The notes under the pieces were generated by a model. That model saw only the letters and a list, made by a program, of their open reading frames with translations. It made no database searches and was not told the origin of the DNA. This document shows positions 25,094 through 35,908 of a stretch of DNA of 64,000 nt, piece by piece. The first letter of the stretch is position 1. Each line of letters begins with the position of its first letter. The position numbers and the translations under genes are program-made. Origin of the DNA: Streptomyces catenulae (GTDB taxonomy: Bacteria > Actinomycetota > Actinomycetes > Streptomycetales > Streptomycetaceae); contig NZ_JODY01000001.1 of the NCBI RefSeq assembly GCF_000718015.1, positions 484,779 to 548,778 on the forward strand, in the 5' to 3' direction.

Positions 25094-25942
25094 TCAGTCC
25101 AGCGCGAAGCGGCCCGGGGTCGGGGCGGCCGGTGGGCGTGGGGCGGCGGGTGCCGCGGCGGTCGGGGCTTCCCCGGGCGGGCCGTACGCCTCGTCGTCGC
25201 TCTCCGAATCCGACGCCCCGCCCGGTGCCGCGGTGATGTTTTCGCCCTTGCGGGGGATGCCGCCGCGTTCGTTGCGGCGCTTGATCGAGTCCTGGAGGGT
25301 GTTCGGGTTCTCCAGCAGCGGCAGTCCGAGACCGGGCGCGGAGGCGCCGGTCGCGGCGCGGTAGACGTTGCGGGCGAAGGTGGTGCAGTTGAAACGCGCC
25401 AGGTTGTAGGGGTGGTTCTTGTTGGCGCGGATGTACTCCTTCGCCTTCTCGAACTGTTCCCGCGTCAGCTCCGCGGTGAATTTGGAGGTGGCGGCCCCCG
25501 GGTCGTCGAGGTTCTGCTTGACCTCGCCCCGCACCGTCTTCAGCGGGGTGTTGCGCGGGAACTCCTCGGCGGGGAAGAAGCCGTAGGACTTCCACTCCTC
25601 GAACCCGTTCTCGGCCTTGTAGAGGGCGACCCAGGCATGGCCGAAACCGCCGGTCCAGTAGTCGAGGCGGTTGGTGCGGCTGTTCTTGTTCGACTGGAGC
25701 TGGATCCGGTACCGCGGGGTGTTCTCCTCGGTCTCGGACTCCGCCCGCTGCACCGGGCGCGGCGCGAGCGCGCGGACGGTGGCGGCGTTCCCGGCGCGGC
25801 GCTGGAGCGCCCGCACCCCGGCGGGCGTGAGGGGCACCGGGCCCCCGGGGCGCGGCGCCGGGCGCGGGGCCGCCGGAACCCGTGGGGCGGGGCTGCGGTC
25901 CGGCGCGGTACCGGCCGCACCGCGGTCCTGTCGAGTGAACAC
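25094..25942 (-). CDS. Effector-like protein: LQRxxGNAA leader plus permuted papain-like hydrolase domain
   Basis: 282 residues from a GTG at 25942, chosen because CAGGAG lies 6 bases upstream. Residues 1-40 are a disordered Pro/Arg/Ala leader. ALQRRAGNAA (45-54) followed by RPVQR (62-66) is a short motif I know from the N-termini of many actinobacterial polymorphic toxins and contractile-injection cargo. Residues about 76-200 look like a circularly permuted NlpC/P60 (LRAT/DUF4105-like) cysteine hydrolase: GFGHAWVALYK supplies His102 and YNLARFNCTTFARNVY supplies Cys186, in the permuted order His before Cys. The C-terminal 45 residues are disordered. No signal peptide, no immunity gene beside it. 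Substrate could be peptide, amide or lipid ester. Confidence 0.75.
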   Translation of the reverse strand: MFTRQDRGAAGTAPDRSPAPRVPAAPRPAPRPGGPVPLTPAGVRALQRRAGNAATVRALAPRPVQRAESETEENTPRYRIQLQSNKNSRTNRLDYWTGGFGHAWVALYKAENGFEEWKSYGFFPAEEFPRNTPLKTVRGEVKQNLDDPGAATSKFTAELTREQFEKAKEYIRANKNHPYNLARFNCTTFARNVYRAATGASAPGLGLPLLENPNTLQDSIKRRNERGGIPRKGENITAAPGGASDSESDDEAYGPPGEAPTAAAPAAPRPPAAPTPGRFALD

Positions 25943-26168
25943 GGCTGCTCCTGGAGGCATGGCGTCGGGACGTGTGGGGCGCCCCCGCAGTCTCCGCACC
26001 CCGCGCCCCGCCGGTCCAGGTCCGTGAGGGCAGCGCCGGGGGCACCGTCGGGGCGCCGGAGGGGAGGGCGGAGGCGGTCGCGGGCTGCCCGCGGGGACGG
26101 GACCGGGGCCGTCCGCGGCTCCCGGGCGCCACGCCCCGACGCCCCCTGGTGCGTCCCGTCCCCGCTGT

Positions 26169-26180
26169 CACAATGGCCGG
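26169..26180 (+). promoter_or_regulatory. -10 hexamer for leaderless oplAH transcript
   Basis: CACAAT (26169-26174) ends 6 bases before the ATG at 26181, the spacing expected of a leaderless start. There is no Shine-Dalgarno sequence before this ATG. Confidence 0.5.
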
Positions 26181-29795
<3,615 letters not shown>

Positions 29796-29832
29796 AGGCG
29801 CGCGCCGTACGCCCCGTCCTCGCGCCCTGTCC

Positions 29833-30702
29833 TCACGCCCCGCGCAGCGGCAGGAAGCGGATCGGGGTGCCCGGTACGGCCTGCGCGGCGGACGCCAGAT
29901 GGCGGGCGGGGACCACGCCGATCACCGGGTAGCCGCCGGTCGTCGGATGGTCGTGCAGGAAGAGGACCGGCAGCCCGTCCGGCGGCACCTGGAGGGCGCC
30001 CAACGGCATGCCCTCACTGGGCAGTTCACCGTCGCGTGCGCGCTCCAGGGGCGGGCCCTCGGTGCGCAGCCCGATGCGGTTGCTCGCCGCCGAGACCCGG
30101 AAGCGCTCGGTGGCCAGGGTGCGGTGGCCGTGCGCGGTGAACCAGTCGTCGCGGGGCCCGGGCCGGTAGGGCAGCAGCAGTTCAGCGGGCGGGCCGGGGT
30201 GCGGGACGGCGTCCGCCCAGGCGGGGGCCGCGGGCTCGGCGCCCAGCGGCAGCACCGTGCCGTCGGAGAGCGGATCGCCGCCCAGACCGGAGAGCAGATC
30301 GGTGGCGCGGCTGCCGAGCACCGGCTCGGTCGCGACGCCGCCGCCGAACGCCAGGTAGGAGCGGAGCCCCCGGGCGGCGGGCCCGGCGTCGAGGACCGCA
30401 CCGGCCGGGACGCGGACCGGGGCGCCCCAGGCGGCGGGGCGGCCGTCGACCGTCACCGGGCAGGGCGCGCCGGTCACCGCGACGGTGGTGGCGCGGCGCA
30501 TCCGGACGGCGCACCCGGTGAGCGTGGTCTCCAGGGTCGCCGCCGCCTCCGCGTTGCCGACCAGGCGGTTGGCGAGGCGGTGGGCCGGGGCGTCGAGGGC
30601 GCCGGAGAGCGGGACGCCCAGGTGGGCGTGGCCGGGGCGGCCGAGGTCCTGGACGGTGGTGAGGGCTCCGGCGCGCACCACGAGGCAGGCGTGATCGGTC
30701 AT
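29833..30702 (-). CDS. pxpC: 5-oxoprolinase subunit PxpC (biotin-dependent carboxyltransferase-like)
   Basis: 289 residues of the AHS2/KipA family: [31 protein letters not shown] at the start, [35 protein letters not shown] in the middle and [36 protein letters not shown] near the end. PxpA, PxpB and PxpC together convert 5-oxoproline to glutamate with ATP. The ATG overlaps the pxpB stop by four bases, so it is the third gene of pxpA-B-C. A urea-carboxylase-type allophanate hydrolase partner is the older annotation for this family but the neighbours argue for Pxp. Confidence 0.92.
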   Translation of the reverse strand: MTDHACLVVRAGALTTVQDLGRPGHAHLGVPLSGALDAPAHRLANRLVGNAEAAATLETTLTGCAVRMRRATTVAVTGAPCPVTVDGRPAAWGAPVRVPAGAVLDAGPAARGLRSYLAFGGGVATEPVLGSRATDLLSGLGGDPLSDGTVLPLGAEPAAPAWADAVPHPGPPAELLLPYRPGPRDDWFTAHGHRTLATERFRVSAASNRIGLRTEGPPLERARDGELPSEGMPLGALQVPPDGLPVLFLHDHPTTGGYPVIGVVPARHLASAAQAVPGTPIRFLPLRGA

Positions 30703-31340
30703 CGGACGGTCTCCGTGTCGCGGGCCCGGTCCACGGGGACGAACCGGACCCGGGTGCCGGGCGTGAGCAGGGCGGCGTTCTCCCGTGCCGGGTCCCACAG
30801 CACCGCGTCGGTCCGGCCGATCAGCTGCCAGCCGCCGGGGGAGGAGCGCGGATAGACACCGGTGTACGGCCCGGCGAGCGCGACCGCGCCGACCGGCACC
30901 CGGGTGCGCGGGGTGGTCCGGCGCGGTACGTGGCACTCCTCGGGCAGCCCGGTGAGATAGCCGAAGCCGGGGGCGAACCCGCAGAACGCCACATGGAAGG
31001 TGGTGGCGGCGTGACGGCGCGCCACCTCGTCCGCGGTGGTGCCCCACAGCGCGGCCACCTCCGCCAGGTCCGGGCCGTCGTAGACCACCGGCAGCTCCAC
31101 GGTCGGCCGGTCGGTGGCGGTCAGCGGCGGGATGTCCCAGGTGGCGAGGGCGGCGGCGAAGGCGCGGGGGTCGTCGAGACCGTCGAGGAAGACGGTCCGG
31201 GCGGCGGGCACGATCTCCGTGACCGGCGGCAGGCCCCCGGACGCCGCGCGCCGCAGCAGCTCCGCGTGGAGCGCGCCGACCCCGTCGGCGGTGTCCGGTT
31301 CGAGGAGGAGTCCGTGCGCGCCGACGGGCAGCGCTCTCAT
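30699..31340 (-). CDS. pxpB: 5-oxoprolinase subunit PxpB (AHS1/KipI family)
   Basis: 213 residues of the AHS1/KipI family. HVAFCGFAPGFGYLTGLPEE and PRRTTPRTRVPVGAVALAGPYTGVYPRSSPGGWQLIGRT are the family signature. It overlaps pxpA upstream and pxpC downstream by four bases each (ATGA junctions), which implies translational coupling of the three subunits. The start at 31340 is fixed by that overlap. Confidence 0.92.
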   Translation of the reverse strand: MRALPVGAHGLLLEPDTADGVGALHAELLRRAASGGLPPVTEIVPAARTVFLDGLDDPRAFAAALATWDIPPLTATDRPTVELPVVYDGPDLAEVAALWGTTADEVARRHAATTFHVAFCGFAPGFGYLTGLPEECHVPRRTTPRTRVPVGAVALAGPYTGVYPRSSPGGWQLIGRTDAVLWDPARENAALLTPGTRVRFVPVDRARDTETVR

Positions 31341-32116
31341 ACGAAGCTCCGCACCGTCACACCGGCGGCGGCGAGTTCGGCCTTCACCCGGCGGGCGAGG
31401 GCGGCGGCGCCGGGGGTGTCGCCGTGCAGACAGAGGGACCGGGCGCGGACCGTGACGGGGGTGCCGCCGTGGGAGCGGACGGCGCCGTCCCGGGCGATGG
31501 CCAGGGCGCGTCCGACGACCTCCTCGGGGTCCTCGACGACCGCGCCGGGCTCGCGCCGCGGGACGAGGGTGCCTTCGGCGGTGTAGGCGCGGTCGGCGAA
31601 CGCCTCCTCGACGACCGGCAGTCCGGCCGCGCGCGCCGCCTCGTGCAGCCGGGAGCCGGGCAGCCCGAGGACCGGCAGCGACCCGCCCGCGGCGCGGACC
31701 CCGGCGACCACACCGGCGGCCTGTTCGGCGTCGTGCACACAGCGGTTGTAGAGCGCGCCGTGCGGTTTGACGTAGCCGACGCGGGCCCCGGCGGCGCGGG
31801 CGAAGACCTCCAACGCGCCTATCTGGTACGAGATCTCGTCGGCCAGCTCGTCCGCGGGGACGTCCATGGCGCGGCGGCCGAAACCGGCGAGGTCGCGGTA
31901 GGAGACCTGGGCGCCGATGACCACCCCACCGGCGGCGGCGCGTTCGCAGACCCGGCGCATCGTGCCGGGGTCCCCGGCATGGAAGCCGCAGGCGACGTTG
32001 GCGCTGGTCACGACGGACAGCAGGGCGTCGTCGTCGGTGAGCCGCCAGCGTCCGAAGCCCTCGCCGAGGTCGGCGTTGAGATCGATGACGGCCGGTTGGA
32101 CGGCGAGGTCGCTCAT
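31337..32116 (-). CDS. pxpA: 5-oxoprolinase subunit PxpA (LamB/YcsF family)
   Basis: 259 residues of the LamB/YcsF TIM-barrel-like family: VIDLNADLGEGFGRWRLTDD at the start, SANVACGFHAGDPGTMRRVCERA, VGYVKPHGALYNRCVHD and RSHGGTPVTVRARSLCLHGDTPGA. These acidic and histidine residues form the predicted active site of the PxpABC 5-oxoprolinase. First gene of pxpA-B-C. Its promoter contains a palindrome between -35 and -10 that recurs at the transporter operon, pointing to control by the divergent GntR/FCD gene. Confidence 0.93.
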   Translation of the reverse strand: MSDLAVQPAVIDLNADLGEGFGRWRLTDDDALLSVVTSANVACGFHAGDPGTMRRVCERAAAGGVVIGAQVSYRDLAGFGRRAMDVPADELADEISYQIGALEVFARAAGARVGYVKPHGALYNRCVHDAEQAAGVVAGVRAAGGSLPVLGLPGSRLHEAARAAGLPVVEEAFADRAYTAEGTLVPRREPGAVVEDPEEVVGRALAIARDGAVRSHGGTPVTVRARSLCLHGDTPGAAALARRVKAELAAAGVTVRSFV

Positions 32117-32233
32117 GGGGGTCCGCTCCAGGGCTCGGTGGCAGGGGGCGCGGCGGCTGCGGGGAGCGGGCGCCCGGGGCGGGCCGGTGGGGCCCGGGGC
32201 CGTGGGGCGCGCGGGCCGACCGGCGTCGGGCCC

Positions 32234-32262
32234 AAGGTAGCGATCGTTGAACGATCCGACAA
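32234..32262 (-). promoter_or_regulatory. pxpA promoter with palindromic operator in the spacer
   Basis: Reading the minus strand, TTGTCG (-35, 32257-32262) and TACCTT (-10, 32234-32239) are 17 bases apart. The perfect palindrome GATCGTT-G-AACGATC (32242-32256) fills the spacer, so a bound dimer would exclude RNA polymerase. The same element occurs at 33.2 kb. Confidence 0.7.
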
Positions 32263-32367
32263 GAGGTGTGTTGTTCCGATCCGGCTTCTGGGATTGACTT
32301 CCGGCGGAGAACGATCGAGGCGGCGCCCGGCACGGACCGGCGCCACGGCGGAAGCGGGGTGGGCCGG

Positions 32368-33108
32368 ATGACCGGCGGAGCGGCGAAGACGGAGCGGCGG
32401 CCGGTCGGTGCCGAGGGGGCGGCGGACGGCCGGGCGCTGCTCGGCCGCGCCGGCACCGCCGAGCGGGTCGCGGACATCCTGCGCGACCGGATCACCGAGG
32501 GCTGCTACGCGCCCGGCGTCCGGCTCTCCGAGGAGTCCATCGGCGGCGCCCTCGGCGTCTCCCGCAACACCCTGCGCGAGGCGTTCCGGCTGCTCACCCA
32601 CGAACGGCTGCTGGTCCACCGCCTCAACCGCGGCGTCTTCGTCCGCGTCGTGACCGTCGAGGACCTGGCCGACATCTACCGCGTCCGGCTGCTCGTCGAG
32701 TGCGCCGCCGTCCGCGGACTGGGTCAGGGGCCGTACGACGACGGGACACGGGCGGCGATCGGTGCCATCGAGGCGGCGGTGCGCTCCGGCGAGACGGCGG
32801 TGCGCGAGCGTGCCTGGCAGCAGCTGTCCACCGCCAACATCCGCTTCCACCAGGGCGTCGCGGCACTGGCGGGCAGCCCGCGCACCGACGAGCTGATGCG
32901 CGGGGTGCTCGCCGAACTCCGCCTGGTCTTCCACGTCATGGACGATCCGCGCCGCTTCCACGCGCCGTACCTCACCCGTAACCGGCAGATCGTCGAGGCG
33001 CTGGAGGACGGCGACGCCGCCGCGGGCGAGGAGTTGCTCCGCTCGTATCTGGAGGACTCGCTCGCCCAGCTCTCCGGGGCGTACGCGCGGTTGATCGCCG
33101 AGGGGTGA
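32368..33108 (+). CDS. GntR-family regulator with FCD ligand domain (likely 5-oxoproline regulator)
   Basis: 246 residues. The winged helix-turn-helix lies at about residues 28-92 (AERVADILRDRITEGCYAPGVRLSEESIGGALGVSRNTLREAF) and an FCD-type helical effector domain follows (residues about 100-240), with metal-ligand-like His residues in IRFHQGVAAL and LVFHVMDD. The ATG at 32368 follows GGGGTGGG. It is divergent from pxpABC and upstream of the transporter/peptidase operon; both operons carry the same palindrome in their promoters. I infer that it represses them and is released by 5-oxoproline or a related acid. Confidence 0.9.
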   Translation: MTGGAAKTERRPVGAEGAADGRALLGRAGTAERVADILRDRITEGCYAPGVRLSEESIGGALGVSRNTLREAFRLLTHERLLVHRLNRGVFVRVVTVEDLADIYRVRLLVECAAVRGLGQGPYDDGTRAAIGAIEAAVRSGETAVRERAWQQLSTANIRFHQGVAALAGSPRTDELMRGVLAELRLVFHVMDDPRRFHAPYLTRNRQIVEALEDGDAAAGEELLRSYLEDSLAQLSGAYARLIAEG

Positions 33109-33214
33109 CGGAGCGGGCGGCGGGCGCGGCGGCGTCCGGTCGGGCGCCGGGGTGCCGAGGTGCCCGGGGTCCGGTCGGCGGTGCGCCGCCGGAAAGTTCT
33201 CGTCCCTGAACCCC

Positions 33215-33244
33215 TTGTCGGATCGTTGAACAATCGCCTAGCCT
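33215..33244 (+). promoter_or_regulatory. Transporter operon promoter with the same operator in the spacer
   Basis: TTGTCG (-35, 33215-33220) and TAGCCT (-10, 33239-33244) are 18 bases apart. The spacer holds GATCGTT-G-AACAATC (33221-33235), identical to the pxpA palindrome except for one base. Together with the shared TTGTCG next to it this gives a near-identical 21-base element at both promoters. Confidence 0.7.
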
Positions 33245-33307
33245 CCGCTGCATCCATTCACCGATCCTCACGGTCCGCGTGGGGTCCTGTACGCGGAAGG
33301 CGGGCCC

Positions 33308-34069
33308 ATGATCGTGCTCCTCGGCGTGCTCGTGGTCGTCATCGGCTTCGCCACGAAACGCCATCCCCTGCTGGTCGTCGGTGCCGCGGGCATCGTCGCC
33401 GGACTCCTCGGCGGACTCTCCCCCCGGGAGGTGCTGGCCGCCTTCGGCAAGGGCTTCGCCGACAGCCGGTCGGTGACGATCTTCGCGATCACCCTCCCGG
33501 TCATCGGCCTCCTGGAGCGCTACGGCCTCCAGGAACAGGCCCGCAACCTGATCGCCCGCTTCGCCAAGCTCACCACCGGGCGGTTCCTCGCCCTCTACCT
33601 GGGCATGCGGCAGATCGGCGCCGCGCTGGGCCTCACCGACGTCTTCGGCCACGCCCAGACCGTCCGCCCGCTGGCCGCCCCGATGGCCGAGGGCGCCGCC
33701 GAGCGCCGCCACGGCACGCTCACCGACGCCGCCCGCGAACGGATCCGCTCGTGCGCCGCCGCCGCGGACAACGTCGGCCGGTTCTTCGGCGAGGACGTCT
33801 TCCTCGCCGTCGGCTCGATCCTGCTGATCACCGGCTTCGTCAACACCACCTACGGCACCCACCTCGAACCGCTCCACCTGGCGCTGTGGGCCATCCCCAC
33901 CGCCGTGTGCGCCTTCGTCGTCCACGGCTGGCGGATGCTCCGCCTCGACCGGCAGCTGGAGCGCGAACTGCGCGCCGCCGGGGGAAGCACCGGCGGCGAC
34001 CGGCCCACCGAGACCACCCACCCCACCGGCCACGCCGGGAACGCCACCGCAGCGGAGGCCACCGAATGA
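33308..34069 (+). CDS. DUF969 membrane protein (putative 5-oxoproline permease subunit)
   Basis: 253 residues with about six hydrophobic segments (MIVLLGVLVVVIGF, PLLVVGAAGIVAGLLGGL, IFAITLPVIGLLERYG, and others), matching the DUF969 family that always pairs with DUF979. Known genomic studies place DUF969/DUF979 with 5-oxoprolinase genes, and here they lie between the pxp genes and pyroglutamyl peptidase. I infer uptake of pyroglutamate or pyroglutamyl peptides. The ATG overlaps nothing upstream and is preceded by GGAAGG; its stop overlaps the DUF979 start by four bases. Confidence 0.87.
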   Translation: MIVLLGVLVVVIGFATKRHPLLVVGAAGIVAGLLGGLSPREVLAAFGKGFADSRSVTIFAITLPVIGLLERYGLQEQARNLIARFAKLTTGRFLALYLGMRQIGAALGLTDVFGHAQTVRPLAAPMAEGAAERRHGTLTDAARERIRSCAAAADNVGRFFGEDVFLAVGSILLITGFVNTTYGTHLEPLHLALWAIPTAVCAFVVHGWRMLRLDRQLERELRAAGGSTGGDRPTETTHPTGHAGNATAAEATE

Positions 34070-35034
34070 TCAAGGCAGAGTGGTTCTACTGGCTGGTCGG
34101 CCTCAGCTTCCTGGTGATGGCCGGGCAGATGTTCACCGACCGCAGCAACGCCAAGCGGCGGGGCACCGCCGCCTTCTGGGGCCTGATCGGCGTCGGCTTC
34201 ATCTACAGCAGCTGGGTCGTCAACGGCCGGGCACCCGCCGAACCCCTGGGCGTCGCCGTCCTCGTCATGGTCCTCCTGGCCGGTTGCGGTCTCACCGGAC
34301 GCGGCACCCCGCGCACCACCACCCCCGCCGAACGCACCGCCCACGCCGCCCGCTTCGGCAGCCGCCTCTTCGTCCCGGCGCTCACCATCCCGGTCGTCGC
34401 CCTGGTCTGCGCCGTCGGCGTCGCCCGGCTGCGGATCGGCGGAGCGCCCATCCTCCAGGAGGGCAGCGAGACCATCCTCGGGCTGGGCATCGGCGCCGTC
34501 GTCGCGCTCGTCGTCGCCATGGTGATGCTCCGCGAGAAGAGCCTCTCGGTGCCGGTCTCCTCCGGCCGTTCGATGCTGGAGTCCATGGGCTGGGCGATGC
34601 TGCTGCCGCAGATGCTCGCCACCCTCGGCGCCATCTTCCAGGTCTCCGGCGTCGGCACCCAGGTCGGCAAGATCACCACCGCGGTGCTCCCCGACAACTC
34701 CCTCTACATCGCCGTCGTCGTCTACTGCCTCGGCATGTTCCTGTTCACCCTGATCATGGGCAACGCCTTCGCCGCGTTCCCCGTCATGACCGCTGCCGTC
34801 GGCTGGCCCGTCCTCGTCGAGCACTTCCACGGCAACGCGCCCGCCGTCCTCGCCCTCGGCATGCTCGCCGGGTTCTGCGGCACCCTGGTGACCCCGATGG
34901 CCGCCAACTTCAACATCGTCCCGGCCGCCCTCCTGGAGCTGAAGGACCAGTACGGGCCGATCAAGGCACAGCTGCCCACCGCGGGCGTGCTGCTCGGCTG
35001 CAACATCGTGATCATGGCGCTCTTCGCCTTCTGA
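34066..35034 (+). CDS. DUF979 membrane protein (putative 5-oxoproline permease subunit)
   Basis: 322 residues with about nine transmembrane segments, including AVLVMVLLAGCGLTG, VPALTIPVVALVCAVGVA, ILGLGIGAVVALVVAMVML and LYIAVVVYCLGMFLFTLIMGNAFAAFPV. The start is fixed by the ATGA overlap with DUF969. The conserved FCGTLVTPMAANFNIVPAALLEL near the C-terminus is typical of the family and resembles substrate-translocation loops of ion-coupled carriers. It is expected to form a two-component permease with the previous protein. Transport has not been shown for the family as far as I know. Confidence 0.87.
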   Translation: MIKAEWFYWLVGLSFLVMAGQMFTDRSNAKRRGTAAFWGLIGVGFIYSSWVVNGRAPAEPLGVAVLVMVLLAGCGLTGRGTPRTTTPAERTAHAARFGSRLFVPALTIPVVALVCAVGVARLRIGGAPILQEGSETILGLGIGAVVALVVAMVMLREKSLSVPVSSGRSMLESMGWAMLLPQMLATLGAIFQVSGVGTQVGKITTAVLPDNSLYIAVVVYCLGMFLFTLIMGNAFAAFPVMTAAVGWPVLVEHFHGNAPAVLALGMLAGFCGTLVTPMAANFNIVPAALLELKDQYGPIKAQLPTAGVLLGCNIVIMALFAF

Positions 35035-35095
35035 CCCAGGGCCGCCGCCGTCCGCACCGCCCGCCGCACCGGGCGGCCACCACCGAGGAGAGAGC

Positions 35096-35740
35096 ATGAC
35101 CCGGGTACTGCTGACCGGCTTCGCACCGTTCGACGGCGAGCGGACCAACCCGTCCTGGCAGGCGGTCCGCGCCGCCGCCGCGCGGCCGCCCGCCGGAGTC
35201 GACCTGCGCACCGCCGAACTGCCCTGTGTCTTCGGCGAGGCGGCCCGCGCGCTGCGCGCCGCCGTCGCCGAGCACCGGCCCGACGTGGTCATCTGCGTCG
35301 GTCAGGCCGGTGGCCGCCCGGACGTCACCGTCGAACGCGTCGCGATCAACCTCGACGACGCCCGCATCCCCGACAACGCGGGCGCCGCCCCGATCGACGA
35401 ACCCGTCGTCGCGGACGGCCCCGCCGCCTACTTCTCCACCCTGCCGGTCAAGGCGTGCGTGGCCGCCGTCCGCGCCGCGGGCCTGCCCGCCTCCGTCTCG
35501 CACACCGCCGGGACCTTCGTCTGCAACCACGTCTTCTACGCCCTCGCCCACCTCATCGCCACCGAACTGCCCGCCCTGCGCGGCGGCTTCGTCCACGTCC
35601 CCTACGCCCCCGAGCAGGTCACCGGCCGGGCCCAGCCCTCCCTGCCGGTGGACACCGTCGCCCGCGCGCTGTGCGAGATCGCCGCGACCGCCGCCACCAC
35701 CCGCGAGGACCTGCGGCTGCCCGGCGGCGCCACCCACTGA
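35096..35740 (+). CDS. pcp: Pyroglutamyl peptidase I (pyrrolidone-carboxylate peptidase)
   Basis: 214 residues, the normal length for peptidase family C15. The catalytic triad is complete: Glu80 in VTVERVAINLDDARIPDN, Cys143 in AGTFVCNHVFYALAH and His167 in GGFVHVPYAPEQV. The enzyme releases N-terminal pyroglutamate (5-oxoproline) from peptides in the cytoplasm. Position directly behind the DUF969/979 pair makes chemical sense: import, release of 5-oxoproline and opening to glutamate by PxpABC or OplAH. GAGGAGA precedes the ATG. Confidence 0.96.
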   Translation: MTRVLLTGFAPFDGERTNPSWQAVRAAAARPPAGVDLRTAELPCVFGEAARALRAAVAEHRPDVVICVGQAGGRPDVTVERVAINLDDARIPDNAGAAPIDEPVVADGPAAYFSTLPVKACVAAVRAAGLPASVSHTAGTFVCNHVFYALAHLIATELPALRGGFVHVPYAPEQVTGRAQPSLPVDTVARALCEIAATAATTREDLRLPGGATH

Positions 35741-35878
35741 CGCCGGACCCGGCCCGGCGGCGCGCGCCCGCACCCGCCGCCGGGTACGGGCCGTCACCGG
35801 CCGCACCAGGCCCGCGTACACTGGCTGACCGGCCGGAACGTGCCGCCGGGGTCGCCCCGGGCGCCGCCGTTTCGTCCG

Positions 35879-35901
35879 TTGTCAGTGCGAGCGCTTACTC
35901 T
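35879..35901 (+). promoter_or_regulatory. RecA-independent DNA-damage (PafBC-type) promoter of condensin-like operon
   Basis: TTGTCAGTG (35879-35887), eight bases, then TACTCT (35896-35901) is an exact match to the RecA-NDp consensus tTGTCRGtg-N8-TAnnnT, which mycobacterial studies tie to the activator PafBC. The GTG start codon at 35909 lies 7 bases after the -10, as expected for a leaderless transcript. Confidence 0.75.
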
Positions 35902-35908
35902 GTGCGAC

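Noticed and set aside
25094..25942. DUF4157 zinc-protease domain in the effector-like protein
   Set aside because: No HExxH motif is present. Only the short LQRxxGNAA leader resembles DUF4157 proteins.
33215..33244. TTGTCGG at the transporter operon as a RecA-NDp promoter
   Set aside because: There is no TAnnnT at 8 bases. The sequence is better explained as a -35 box at normal 18-base spacing with the GntR operator in the spacer.
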